A DNA stretch of 64,000 nucleotides, taken from assembly GCF_002865645.1 (NCBI RefSeq), contig NW_020194575.1, positions 311,247-375,246 of the forward strand, written 5' to 3'. Positions 34,168 to 45,650 of the stretch are shown here, in pieces. Numbering within the stretch: position 1 is the first letter of the stretch; the number at the start of each line of letters is the position of its first letter. The translations under genes were made by a program, and so were the position numbers. The notes beneath the pieces are model-generated. The model was not told the origin of the DNA, did no database searches, and was given only the letters and a program-made list of their open reading frames with translations. This stretch comes from Hyaloscypha bicolor E. Taxonomy: Eukaryota; Ascomycota; Leotiomycetes; Helotiales; Hyaloscyphaceae.

Positions 34168-34947
34168 TTACTCTGCTTCCCGGCCCTTCGGCTCCCTCAT
34201 CGTAATAGAAAGCGTCCCCACCTTCTTCCCACCATCCTCACTCTCCTCCAAAACTACACTCTCAGTCTCCAACACCACAAACCCCAAACTTAGAAATAAT
34301 TTCTTCGAGTTAGAACTAGCAATGACCCAAATCCTAGCACCAGCTTCATCTGCAATCTCATTATCAAAAACAGCCAGTCTTGTTCCGAGGCCCAGTTTCT
34401 GATATGAGGGATCGACAAGGAGTCCCGACCTCGCTGCTCAACCGTCAGCGTGTCCCACAAGCATCGCAAAACGGGTGGTGTTCTTTGGAGACTTACAGAA
34501 ATCCGTGGTGGGATCATAGCCATGAGCTTTCATTATTTCAGCAGATCTCTCATGAGTAGCCCAAATTCTCAAGTCTGTAGTATCAGGACGCATAGGCGGT
34601 GGCTTGGGCGCGTTTTCTTCCTCAGGCGTCTTAGTGTAGGGCTTGCTCATCATGGACCATGCTACGATCTTCCTAATCATTCCATCATCAGCCACAATCC
34701 CACTACACCCCATATATTTTGAGAGATGAATTACTTACTTTGTTTCTCGCTCGGTAATCTTGGTAACTACAGTGTTTGGCAGCTTCATGCGTGCGGTCAG
34801 GGCTTTGGTGTAAAACGCGAGTTCATCTTCTGACGATACGTTCCGCATTGATGCGGCCCATATGTCGTAGGAGCGGAAACTGAACTGCCAGATTTGAGCC
34901 AGTTCTGGGATATTGGCTTCAATGGCGGGGGAGAGGTCGAATGCCAT
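34168..34947 (-). CDS. GNAT-family N-acetyltransferase (216 aa)
   Basis: The exons are 34739-34947, 34497-34672 and 34168-34433, with introns of 66 and 63 nt (the second has a GCTGAC branch site). The start is the ATG giving MAFDLSPAIEANIPELAQIW, the usual beginning of this fungal GNAT subgroup. A central part has IVAWSMMSKPYTKTPEEE. The acetyl-CoA-binding motif A is LLVDPSYQKLGLGTRL, with the Q-x-x-G-x-G pattern (QKLGLG), formed only after splicing exon 2 to exon 3. The C-terminal part ends SLGFVVLETE...ITMREPKG. It should transfer an acetyl group from acetyl-CoA to an amine. The substrate is unknown. Length is normal. Confidence 0.9.
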
Positions 34948-35299
34948 GACTGAGAAGGAGGGTTGAGCCAACGCAAAAGCCTCAAATCCAGAATAAAGTA
35001 TGAAATATGAGGCATAAAATTTGCCAAGAAGTGCTCAGTGGCCATTTTTATATAGTGAGAGGGTTGACAGCAATTCGGAGTGTGTCGTAAGCACGGGAAG
35101 GGAGCAGGGAATAAATGTTGCAGCCTGCGGGGATGGCAAGGCATCTGATTGGAGGGCACTCCACAATTTTCGGGGTAGCAAAGGAAGAACAACCCCGAGA
35201 GGGGGTTTTCGGCGGAGTAACTCATTTTGATTGTCTTGACAGGAGGTTTATTCGGAAACCATGGTCTACCCTCTCCCGTTCTATCATAGCGTCAAAACT
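34948..35299. other. Short intergenic region
   Basis: About 350 nt containing the acetyltransferase promoter and the P450 gene 3' end. No further element was assigned. Confidence 0.4.
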
Positions 35300-37053
35300 T
35301 CAAACCCTCTTGGTAAAGACCAATGGACAATCATCCTTTGCATGTCAGCATTTGGCATATCTAAAGGGTCTGGAGCCAACATACCATAGGAAACAATGTT
35401 GCAAACACCTTGATCTCCTCAGATCTTGCTGTAGGATGATGAACCCAATCTACCTCCAATGCCGCCTTCCCAATCATCGCCGTCATAGTCAGTTGCACAT
35501 ATTGCTGTGCTATGCAATTATGTGGTCCTGTCCCAAACACCAACCAGTTCTTACTCTTCTCACTTGCATCCCCTGAGATCCATCGCTCGGGGTCAAACAA
35601 ATCGGACTGCGTATACACTTCGGGATCATGGAGAGCAGGATAACAGGAGGGGACGATCAAAGCTCCTTGCGGTACGGTGTATGTTCGTGTGACTGGGAAC
35701 GCCTTTTTCGCGAGATACGGGACAAAGATGACTGGTGGTCGATACCGCAGAAGTTCCTTGACAACGGCGTTGGTGTAAATCATCGACTCCAGCATCTGCA
35801 GACCTAGTGGTGCATTCACATCTCCGTTTCTTGCCTCAAGATTCTCTTGTCGCACTTGACCGAGAATATCAGGCCGCTGTGCCATGATTTGAAAGAGCCA
35901 CGTCGTGGCACTGCTCGATGCGTCTTGAGATGCGAATAGGAACGTGAACATGGTTTGAGCGATCTCGAAATCGGTGAACTCGCGCAGGACAACAGATGGC
36001 TTCTCGCCGTTTTCAATACCTGCAGCAGCCTCATCGCGGTATCGTTTCGACTCAATCATGCTTGAAATCCACCGATCAATGATGCATGTAGGCTTCCCAC
36101 CCGCAGTCATATGGACCTTGCTTTTCGCAGCACATTTTGCGAACTCGGCAAGCACACCATCCGCCGCCCGTTTGCCCCGCCAGACCTTTGTGTATGGAAC
36201 GTATAGCGAGAGAGGGACGTTGACAAGCTCGAGCGCTGCAGTGATGCAGTAGTAATCGTCTGCAATCTTCTTCACTGCCTCATCCGATATGTAGTGGCCG
36301 ACGAATGTGCGGCACGAGAGAGCGCAATTGATCTCTCGGAAGTGACCCATGAATGGCATGGGATTCCCACCGTTGTCTCTACTCGCCCGAACGAATTGGC
36401 TGAAGTAATGAGATAACACATTTTCTTGAGTAGGGAGGTAAGACTCGAGCGCTTTGCGGGTGAAGAGACCGTTCAACCCTTTGCGGAAGTCGACGTGGGC
36501 TTTTCCGTCGAGGAATACCCAGGCGTTGGAACCCATGAGGTCTTCGGCAACTGGCACAACGCATGGTTTGACAAAAGTGGGGGAGTTAAAGACTTTGCGT
36601 GCCAGATCACGGTCGGAGGCGAGGACAACGAATCTGCGAGCAGTCAGCCAGTCAATAGTGATGTCCGGCCGCGCAGAAACGTACTTGTGGAAGACAGATA
36701 CACAACTTAGCTTGCCGCTGGCGAACTGCTTCTTGTAGGCTTCGAACTTCGGATCTAATACTTGAAGAAATGGGCCAATGAATGGCAGCTTGAACGTTGG
36801 CCCGGCGATTGATCCTTTGTTCTTGATGTAGATGACTATGCAAGGTCAACAAAATAGCATCATGGTGTGCAGGGAGGAAAGTTGACTGACACTGATCATA
36901 TGCTATAAGAACTAATAAAGTAGTGGCAGCAATTTGCCAACCGCTTATGGTAGCCAGATATTCCTCGAAAAAATGGACGGCGGGCATCGATGCGTGATAT
37001 GGCGCTGATGTATTGGCCATGATAAGGGTCGCCATCGTTCCAGTTGTATCCAT
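35300..37053 (-). CDS. CYP61-family cytochrome P450, ERG5 (sterol C-22 desaturase)-like (532 aa)
   Basis: The exons are 36891-37053, 36685-36835, 35385-36633 and 35300-35335. The last exon encodes only DDCPLVFTKRV and is easily missed because frame 3 runs on to a stop. An N-terminal membrane anchor (IAATTLLVLIAY) is followed by KGSIAGPTFKLPFIGPFLQ, WVFLDGKAHVDFRKGLNGLF, the I-helix FASQDASSSATTW (about 337-350), the ELLR of ExxR (398-401) and the heme loop FGTGPHNCIA (471-480, ligand Cys478). These match sterol C-22 desaturase of ergosterol synthesis in the ER. The heme loop differs from the usual FGTGPHYCLG, and several positions diverge, suggesting a paralogue. It lies about 470 bp from a Zn2Cys6 regulator on the same strand. 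Confidence 0.9.
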
Positions 37054-37523
37054 TTTGTCGATTGATCTGACCTGGGTGGAGTAAAGAAACTTGATAGTTG
37101 CCTTTCAGTGTGTTTAACAAGATGTATGGAATTATCTCGCGAGGTGAGGCCTAGTAGCAGCATTAAAGGAAGTAGGTTGCGACGTCTTGCTGCTTCGACA
37201 TGGCTTTTTCGAAGAGAACACATCCCTGAGAGGGCGTACACCGGAAATGAGGACGCTAGAATAGCAAGACATCGGAACGGTCGGATCAAAGCAAACAATT
37301 TGCAGTCGGTTCATCCTCTCCATATTGTTCGCCAAGGAAGTTCCTGGATGGGACGCACTGGAAGTCCTGGACCGAAGAGGACTAGACTCCGAAAATGATC
37401 TGCACTAGGGTCTGCCGCCCCTCCACGCTATAATGGCGAATGGCGCTCGTACAAAAATCGCACAGGACCATTCTCCGATGGATGTGGAGAGTTTAATCGA
37501 ATAGGACTAGACTCCGCTGTGTG

Positions 37524-39185
37524 TCACGTGACTATGTTTGAGAAATTTCGCGGCTTTTCATGGTCTTCGGCGACTGCCAAGCTGTGGAGTGGTAAGTCCA
37601 ATGCGAGGATCTCCTTCCATATTTGCTGGAAGACATCTCGGGATCTCGTTTCGTGCCAGAGAATTCTTTTCAGATGTGCCTCGACGTCGCCCCAGCATTG
37701 AATGTCAAGTGCTGCTGAAACTGCGGCTGCTTCTCCGCGAAACCAGTAATTTTCATTCGTACCAGTCGATGCGACCGCTCCGACTGACAGGAGCCAGAGC
37801 AACAATGAGTCCTGACATTCCCCAATTGATGATAGAGGACCGAGATGAGGTTGGAATTGAATGACAAGAGCATTGAGAATATGAGCGTGGGAATAATACG
37901 TCGCTCCTTGGAGGATGAGCATGTAAGCTGAAATTGAGTACTGCAGACATTCAGAGATGTTCGGTGATTGAGACTCAACCCCTGTGTGAGGAGGTAAACT
38001 CATCAAACGATGGAGAGTAAAGCAAGTCAGATCGTGTAGATCAGTGACTGACAGAATTGCTAGATCGTGAAGAATGCAGCGGAGACGGTTGACAATGTTG
38101 CAAAGGGCAGGATCGAGGCCAAGAGCATCGAAGTCGAGGAGATTTGGATCATTGCATTCGCTGGAAAATGGGCGTTGCCATTGCTGTATTGCGCAAATTC
38201 CATTCCCTTCTCCGAAATCATCTTGAGTTTCGAATTGAGGCGATCCACTGACCAGCAAGGACACCCTATATGAGATCCAGTCAGAAATTGACAATCGCAA
38301 TGAGAAACGTCTTACCAAGGCACCATTCTTGCTGTAAGCGGGCTTGTCTGTTTGACTTTGGATAATCCACCTCTGAAAGCGACCATACGTTTGACTCCAT
38401 CGATATGCACTTTGCTCACGTGCAGGTTCCCTTTTCCATGCTAAGACACCCAAATGTCAGTCATTTTTAATAACAAGTCAAAACAAGATTATTACCTCGA
38501 TGGCCGCTAAAGTAACAACTGCATTCATAGTTGCATCTTGATATGCGAGTGACTGGTCCTGAATTTTATGTCTCAAGAGGGAAACGGAGTCTTTCATAAG
38601 AAGCTCCGAGTGTGGAAACCCTTTCATGGCATGGAGTTCATCGTCCAGGGAAGCCGTCTGGAGAGTTACATGAAATAATGCGGGGTCATTGAGAGCCAAC
38701 GGCCACCACGATGTGACGAAGGGGTTTGAAGATGGATTGAGATCTAAAGGATAGTACTGAAATGCGATTTTTGACAAGACTGGGAAAGGTCAGGCAAAAG
38801 AAATCAATAGTCTCCAGTGAGAACCCCACTTACAATGCTGCATGAGACCTTGAACACGGAGATGAGGCAGATTTGTTGGAGGGTAGGACCCGAATGGATC
38901 GAATATATGTGCTTCGAAAAACATTGACATGTCCGAGGCATCCGATGACACGCTTCTCCCACTTCTACTTAGGAGTAGAGGCCAACTACGGACCATTGAT
39001 GCGTGGGATGCGTGAGATATATTCCCATGATCCGCAATGGGAGCTCTCGTCGAAGTGAGTGGCTCGTTGGCGTAAACGCAGTCGCAATTTCTCTTCACGC
39101 AACGTGAGCATTTTGGGGTTCGAAGATCGCAACTGTGCTTTGCTTTGGCACAAGCTGCGCAGGATCGGCGAAGCGTCTTGCGCAT
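37524..39185 (-). CDS. Zn2Cys6 fungal-type transcription factor (500 aa)
   Basis: The exons are 38834-39185, 38496-38779, 38316-38440 and 37524-38265, with introns of 50-55 nt. Residues 9-36 form the binuclear zinc cluster (Cys 9, 12, 19, 26, 29 and 36, in CAACAKAKHSC...CSRCVKRNCDC). Residues from about 115 on form a fungal-specific regulatory region, with TLAAIE, then KVHIDGVKRMVAFRGGL, typical of this class. The C-terminal part is helical. No leucine zipper is obvious. It is a nuclear DNA-binding regulator. Its position directly upstream of the CYP61-like gene, same strand, suggests that it may control that gene, which is inference. Confidence 0.92.
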
Positions 39186-39569
39186 TGGTGATTCAAGGTT
39201 AGAGATAACTATAGGATATCATCACTTAGAATAAATCCGACATAATATGATGCTGGTGCCGTTGAGAATGCGGTGTTCAAAAGCTGGATAAAGTTAGATG
39301 AAGTTGAGCGAAGGATCTTCGGCTCGCCATGAAAGCGGTGCGCAGCTCACTAGTGCCACACCCCCTATGATGCCATGCCTAGAAACCAGGCCTAGTAATG
39401 GCTCGCTAAGGGCCCCTTTTCAAGTCATCCCGAAATCACTAAGAAATAAGCTCTCGTTATCGGCGAATTGAAAGTTGAATTCCTCTCTACTGACCAGCTT
39501 TCATGAATTAAGTACCTTCAGTTAATCACCTATATAATCTCTCAAAAGTCCCTCAGCGACTTCCGCTTG
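39186..39569. other. Intergenic promoter region of the Zn2Cys6 gene
   Basis: About 380 nt upstream of the regulator and upstream of the ankyrin relic on the other strand. No element was assigned. Confidence 0.4.
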
Positions 39570-40570
39570 TAAGTCCATGACTTACCCGACACTCCAAAAT
39601 GATAATTTCTCCTCCAGGAGCCAAGGAAGCTCAAGCAACATTAATAAAACAAGGAAACGAAGATTTATAGGCGAATTAAGTCGAGTAGAAATAGAAAACT
39701 TACTCTTCGCTAGCTATAAGCCCTCTACGACTGCGACGTCGATACCGTCAAATCCTTACTTGACGATGGTCCGGGACCCGACTTCCACTTAGTAGTGGGT
39801 GAGGAAGGCATGACGAAGTGGATAATTCCGTTACACGAAGTTGCTCTGAGGTCGTCAGAAATTACAAGACTTCTCTTAGGTCGTGGAGCTAAAGTTAATA
39901 TCACCTATTTGAACTCTGGGACTGCGCTACTGAGAGTTCCACGATTCCGTCCGCATGACATGAAGCTCAAAATGATGGAGTTGCTCATCGTTTATGGAGT
40001 CGATGTCAATGCTAAACCTCGAGTCCATGGCACAGCACTCATTGCAGCAATTGAGGATCAGAACTCGATCTTAGCGTGATTGCTTGTAGGCCATGGTGCT
40101 GTTTCGAACCAAGATGGCGGACTTTGTCACCGCTACACTCCTCTGACTGCTGCCGTTCGAACTGACAACAGTGGCGTAGTGGCGATGCTAAAGAAATTAC
40201 TAGCGGAGATTGAAAAAGCAAACGATAGTCGCCGGCCCCGCTTGATCTCCGAAGCATCACGTGGGAAAGAAGACAATCTCAATTCCCTCTTATCTCAGGA
40301 TCATATAAGTAATTACAATGACGAGGCGGACCTCACCTTATATTCGGGAGACCCCTTAAAATTGCACAGCCTTCGCCGTTCGATAGAGCGCAGAGCTCCA
40401 ATATGGACGCCTTCTGTTTATATTTAAGAACACAAGAAGGGTATCACGCTACTACAGCAAAGAATAAGTCACAAAGGAAAGATCGCTGGATTGATGATGG
40501 CCCTTACCTGCCGGATGACTTCAAAAAAAATGCCGTGGAAACCCTGGGGCAAGATACTCAACTTTCTTTG
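39570..40570 (+). pseudogene. Ankyrin-repeat gene relic
   Basis: On the plus strand, DVDTVKSLLDDGPGPDFHLV is followed in frame by IPLHEVALRSSEITRLLLGRG, then GTALLRVPRF and MMELLIVYGVDVNAK with GTALIAAIEDQN, which are ankyrin repeats. A TGA (40077-40079) interrupts LLVGHGAVSNQ, and repeats resume with YTPLTAAVRTDNSGVVAML. After a further frame change a segment DGPYLPDDFKKNAVETLG reaches 40570. The upstream part (39577-39770) lies in a different frame. Introns might explain one change, but the internal TGA cannot be removed by an obvious splice. It is likely a decayed relative of fungal ankyrin proteins. Confidence 0.65.
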
Positions 40571-41230
40571 CTATAGCCAATACTTTACCAAACTGCGTAA
40601 CAGAATACACCGATTTAAGTCATTTCCTAGACTGGGAGGTCCAGATGTTATCTCTCAAACCAAAACCTTAGAAAATGATCCTCGGAATCAGTCGACTTCA
40701 CAACAAAAACGTCATCTCTCTGGCGAGTTCCACCCCTAATTCAAATGATTCCCTAGCTAGTAAATCTTACAACATAGAAGCTATTTTAATATAGGGGTAG
40801 CTCGGCACAGGCGGAACAAATATCCATGCGCATATTATTGACAACATACTTGACTTGCTAAATGAGGTGTAATTTGAGGATGGCGTATCTGGTATGCGAT
40901 TTTCTTGTCCTGTACTATTATAGCTCTGCAATCAGACATACTCCAGTTGTTTGGATTGAACCTTCTCTGAACATTCACAAGAAATCAGAAGAGAATTCAT
41001 TGCCTTAGATTTTGGCTCTCTAGAAGTTGGAACTTGCAATTGGTTGTGGCTAATATCCAAGTAGGTTTTAGTTTCCAGATACCAGAACCACCTATCAGGA
41101 TCAACTGTTTCAAAAATGCAATATTAATTCGGCTGTGCGGAGGAATAAAGCTTTCGAGAGTTTCTCCACTTATCAAAAGCTTAGAATTGTTGTGCAAAGC
41201 TCTTTGAACCTTCCCAGCAAGTAGGACTTC
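40571..41230. other. Intergenic or decayed stretch
   Basis: Short segments in all frames, no recognised domain. It may be worn coding DNA linking the two neighbouring relics. Confidence 0.3.
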
Positions 41231-42178
41231 ATGTTATCGGAAATTAGGTTTGTTTTTGAGCCTTATTTTGGTCCACCCAGTTTCAGCACCGAAGCAAACA
41301 GACTAGGCATAACAGCTGCTCTTGGCGATGAACCGCTTCCAAAACCGGAGCACGACTGCGGGCAGGTTCTTCTCGACTCTTGTGTTGTGGTTGACTGTGG
41401 CCGAAAGCGAAAGCCACGGTTTTCATTTGAAAAAGGTATTCAACTCAGCTTCGATCCTATGGTTACGCAGGCAGGAGTGGAGTTCTCTGTAATCATTGAT
41501 CAAGAAGTTCAATGGGATGACACGTTTTCTTGGATGGTGTGAGGTCGTCCAAATCAATCTGGGAACCAAAGCTTTGATCCAGAAGGTGGGATACTCCAAC
41601 GGCAGAGCGAAAGAGAAATCTCTCGAGCTGAACCGTTTCACGCTCAGTGCCATGCGTAACGCCTCTAGCAACGTTGCCGGTCTTCAAATCCAGACCAGCT
41701 ACACCTTTCTTACACATTGCGCCCACTTCGAACCTTCATCTATTTACAGAAAGCTGCTGTTCGACACGTCTAATCAATTGGCGTTGATCTACGACTCCAC
41801 GGAGAAGGGATCATGGATAGTCCTCAAGTTGAGCTTACTCCTCCATGGTAGATGCGTACATCTTGACTATTCACAGAATATCGGACGACCAACTGCCCTT
41901 TGTGGACGTATATTCCAATGCTCATAAGATCGTGGATACTGTGTTCGGCGTGGGTGGAACAAACTACAGTGACGCTGATCGACCATTTTTATTCAGATAT
42001 TTTATGGTCGGATTTAACGGAAAAGCAGCGGCAAAACACTAAACGGATTCGAATTTTTGAATCTTATCGGCGAGCATCGCCGTGGAGGCTGCATCGAAGG
42101 TCTCAGAGGGTGGTATTGTGGCACATGAGAGGAGATCATTTTCAGAAATGTTGTTATAAAGATGAAAGGATGATCTGA
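41231..42178 (+). pseudogene. Frameshifted coding relic of unrecognised family
   Basis: Three overlapping plus-strand frames each read like protein and continue one another. First is MLSEIRFVFEPYFGPPSF to about 41540, next WCEVVQINLGTKALIQKVG to about 41845, then VDAYILTIHRISDDQLPFVD, and finally ILWSDLTEKQRQNTKRIRIF to 42178. The switches occur without splice sites, so I infer at least three frameshifts. The phrase with DDQLPFVDVYSNAHKI resembles uncharacterised proteins seen in filamentous fungi, but I cannot name the family. It lies next to an ankyrin relic and could be part of the same former gene. Confidence 0.45.
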
Positions 42179-42346
42179 CATGCGGGGAAAGGTCCGATAT
42201 TCTCCAAAAATTAAGCAGAGTCCGGTGGTATTATAGGTCGACTCGGAAGAACAAGGCCTCAGCGGCAAGTTAAATCCCACTGCCATCTACAGCTGGGATA
42301 GTGTTCAACTAGATCGAAAGTAATAAAGTTTACTATCTCCTCACAT

Positions 42347-44559
42347 TCAAGCTACCCACGCTATACTCTCTTCAAAACCGTCCTTAGAAGAACCCCTGCA
42401 CTTAGAGAAACCGATGTCAAGAGAAGTATATCGAGAATCACTCGAGAATGCGTTTGTGCTTTCAGTCAAAAGTTGCGACCACGGCGTGTACTTCAGCGAG
42501 GATTGAGCGGTGGTACTTCTCTCGGCGTGCAAGTCTACGCGTGGGTTTGTATTGTTGAATGTGCGTGATAAGGGTTGTCCAACGTCTTGCACTGCCTCGG
42601 CAAGACATGGCGTTGGAGCTTCGGAGTTGCTGATAGCATGGATCGCAGTGTAGCCTGAGACTATCTCATTATATTGGCTGAATGGGTGGTGGGCTCTTCC
42701 AAGCGGCAAAGGTCCGTTCGATGTGGATAGCGAACCACCAGTCGGGCATAGTGTTTCTTCCCCATTAGCACTGGGGTTTTTGGAGACTTGTGAGTCGAAG
42801 CCAAGAGCAGTTCCTTTTCCTTTTAGCCTTTTTGCGCCGCGAAGGGTTTCATCGGTGCCGCGCTTATGGCAGTTATTTGACTTGGGAGTAGCTTCGAGGT
42901 TTTGATCCCCTCGACTAGCAAGTGATTCTTCCAACATCTTGATCTCGACCAAAAGTTTAGAGACTGTATTCTCTGCAGCCGCCAATTCGTCTGTTTTTCC
43001 CCGTAATAATACTTCAATATGATATGATGAATCATTCTGGGGACCGAGGGCTGCGCCGTCGGGTTGCTCATTGACATAGAAAGGCTGTGCGGCCGTTCTT
43101 TCCACGTTTGGGGCTAAGGTAGCAGGCTCATTTTGGTCTCGAGGCAGGTACATATTTGCCTCGCGATCTTCTGCTTGAGAATTATCCGAAGAAGTAGTTC
43201 CAAAACCTAGCGCTTTGGTGTCAATCATATGAGAGGTGTTGCCGGTGTCTGCATCACTCCTGTAATTGTCAGGCATTAGATCCTGCGGCCAAATTCCAAT
43301 ATTTTACTGAGAGAAAGCGGCAGTGCCCGAGCCGGTCTGTTGCTGCTCGAACGGTAAATTCCCTGAAATAGGCGTGTCTTCTGGTCACCGGATTAGATGA
43401 TAAGCATGAATATTAGCAATTGGTTTGGGAACCAACTTTGATCTAAACATGCCGACCAAGTACCCTTACCAGGTCGAGATCCATATGAGTCAAGTATTTC
43501 GTCAAGCATTGATCTTTGCGTCTTCGAGTCTCGGCTGGCTTGAGAAATATAGGTCATGTAGGAATCATTGAATCCACTTCTACGTGGGATCTCAAAGGAG
43601 GGCTCTTCGGAAGGAAGCTCGATCGGAAAATCTATGGAGAAATCAGTACTGACGAATAAGCATTGATGGAACTGCAGAGTGCATACACGGATTCTGCTCG
43701 GCAAAATTAAAGAAATCGTCAAGTGTGATATCTTTCCCGGGGGCTTCAATCACTTGACTAGAAGTGTGTGGCACCCACGGTATTTCGTAGTCTCTAGAAA
43801 TGATTGGGTCAAAGTCTGGAAGTGGTGCCTTGTGCCCGAATATTGACGAGATGTCAGACTCTGAAATGTGTAATGGCTTCTCAAAAAGAAAAGAGTCGCC
43901 ACCAGGAAATATGTCATTGTTCGAAGAGTGTACCGCTGTTGTATTTCTTGTTGCTGAGACGACGGACCTAGATTTATGCGTCAGCTTTGGGGAAATGGTC
44001 TCGGTCTCCATTGTATTCGGCATCGCTTTAGGATTCTCAATGCCTATAGGGCAGGTGGATGACAGTTCGGTTGTTGAAACAGCCTCAGCTTTCCAACGTG
44101 AGACGTGGTACTGAAGACAGCGGGCCCTTGGAAAAGAAATGTCAATGCATGTTCAAAAAGAGTAAAACTTCAAGATACTCGAACGGTAACTTACTTGGCG
44201 TCTTTTCCAAGAAGCCGACCATCTCGTTTCTTCTGCTCCATTTCGTTGGGTACTCCTTTGGCCCACTCTAAGCCCTGTAGTCGTTTGAGAATACTCTCAA
44301 GCGAGTTCGTCTTCGACTTAGGCCCACGAGCCGTGTTTGGCTCAGACTGCAAGCGCAGGATCTCTTTTCTGAAAAAACTGAACTCTTTTTTGATGATTAT
44401 GTTCTTAAAGGTCTCAGACCACGTAAAGCCTTCCCAGCTCTCGAATTCTCGCTTCCAGTCATTGTAGCCTAATCCTTGGCCAAGCAGCTTGCCAATGGTT
44501 ATATCAAGCAAACCATCGTTTTCGAGCAGGACCTGCCCTGTTCGCGTATGAGTCGACAT
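42347..44559 (-). CDS. Hypothetical protein, orphan-like, five exons (650 aa)
   Basis: The exons are 44195-44559, 43687-44126, 43470-43631, 43308-43380 and 42347-43259, with introns of 48-89 nt, all in phase. The last intron (48 nt) has a CTGAC branch site and would otherwise expose a stop. No family was recognised. The N-terminal region (LLGQGLGYNDWKREFESWE, then FSFFRKEILRLQ) looks folded and helical. The middle is acidic and disordered. Residues around 430-460 form a short coiled coil (DELAAAENTVSKLLVEIKML), followed by a basic stretch (KRGTDETLRGAKRLKGKG) that could be a nuclear signal. The C-terminal part is Ser/Thr-rich. The acceptor of exon 4 could also be eight codons later in the same frame. 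Confidence 0.65.
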
Positions 44560-45650
44560 AGTTTGCCATACGTTGTACTTAGAATGGACCTAATTGTGGC
44601 GGTAGACAAACAGGGGATGGGATATGGTTGGTGGAGATGGTCGCCCGCAGGCTCCAGAGGATGATTGGGGTTCGAGAAACAAGGCTGAGCCATATTGAAC
44701 ACTTCCGTATTACAGTAAAGTAATGCCGAGGACTTCGAAAATGAGATATATCAAAGGAATTGTGGAAACACTGGAAAGTAGATGGCAGGACAGAATGGAG
44801 GCATCCACGCTCTCACGGAATAGGAATCTCGATGCTCACGGGAACGCTGTGGATGCATTTGATAGTACCCCGCTTACACACTTGCCTTGCGCGCAAGGGC
44901 GGATAAATTGGGAGAAACACCATTGGCATGCACCCTTAGTCAGCAAGTGGCTCTTGGTGGTGGGGGGCGTGTGGGGGTGGCAGTGCGGTGTCGGCCGCCG
45001 TGGACACCCAGGGTCTTGGACAGGGAAACAAATTGGGTTTCTTGTGTGAACATCGATACTTTTCGAGTCATTGTTCATAGTTGGTCTCTTGAATCAGTCT
45101 GTGGGCTGCTAGAGCCTAGATCTAACCTGGAAGAAGAGAAGTGTATTCTGTGTCTGCCGAGATGGATGACTTGATTGAAGCTTTGTAGGATGATCTCTGT
45201 CGATGGTTAGCTGAAAGTAACGGTAGTTGTACCCCAGGGATATTCACTTGGCATCTCCTGAAAGCGTGCTCCGCATGTCCCAAATACTCTTCTCAGATTT
45301 GGGAGACGAGGCAGGCGATATGCCCGTTTCCTCCCTCTTAAGAGTCTGTCATCTCCAAATCGAGATCCTAACGAATCAAACAGAGAGAGAGCGCGATTCC
45401 ATTGCGACAGTGATTATGGGAAACAAAAAGGGAATGTTTAAATGATCGGGAACAAGTGCTATTTTCGTTAGACAAGAAAGTGACTTCAAAACGATGCAGA
45501 TGGAATTTTCCTTCCACCCCAGGTTACTCCGAGGGATGACCAAGGCACTCAATTCCGGAAACATCTTTCCAAGCATCCATAATCATATAAAATTGCCCGA
45601 AGCTATTTTTTTAAAGATAGATTTAGAACCCCATGGATCTTTTTCACATT
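44560..45650. other. Intergenic region, no gene seen
   Basis: About 1.1 kb holding the promoter of the orphan gene and the 3' flank of the reductase gene. Only short unsupported ORFs occur. Confidence 0.45.
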
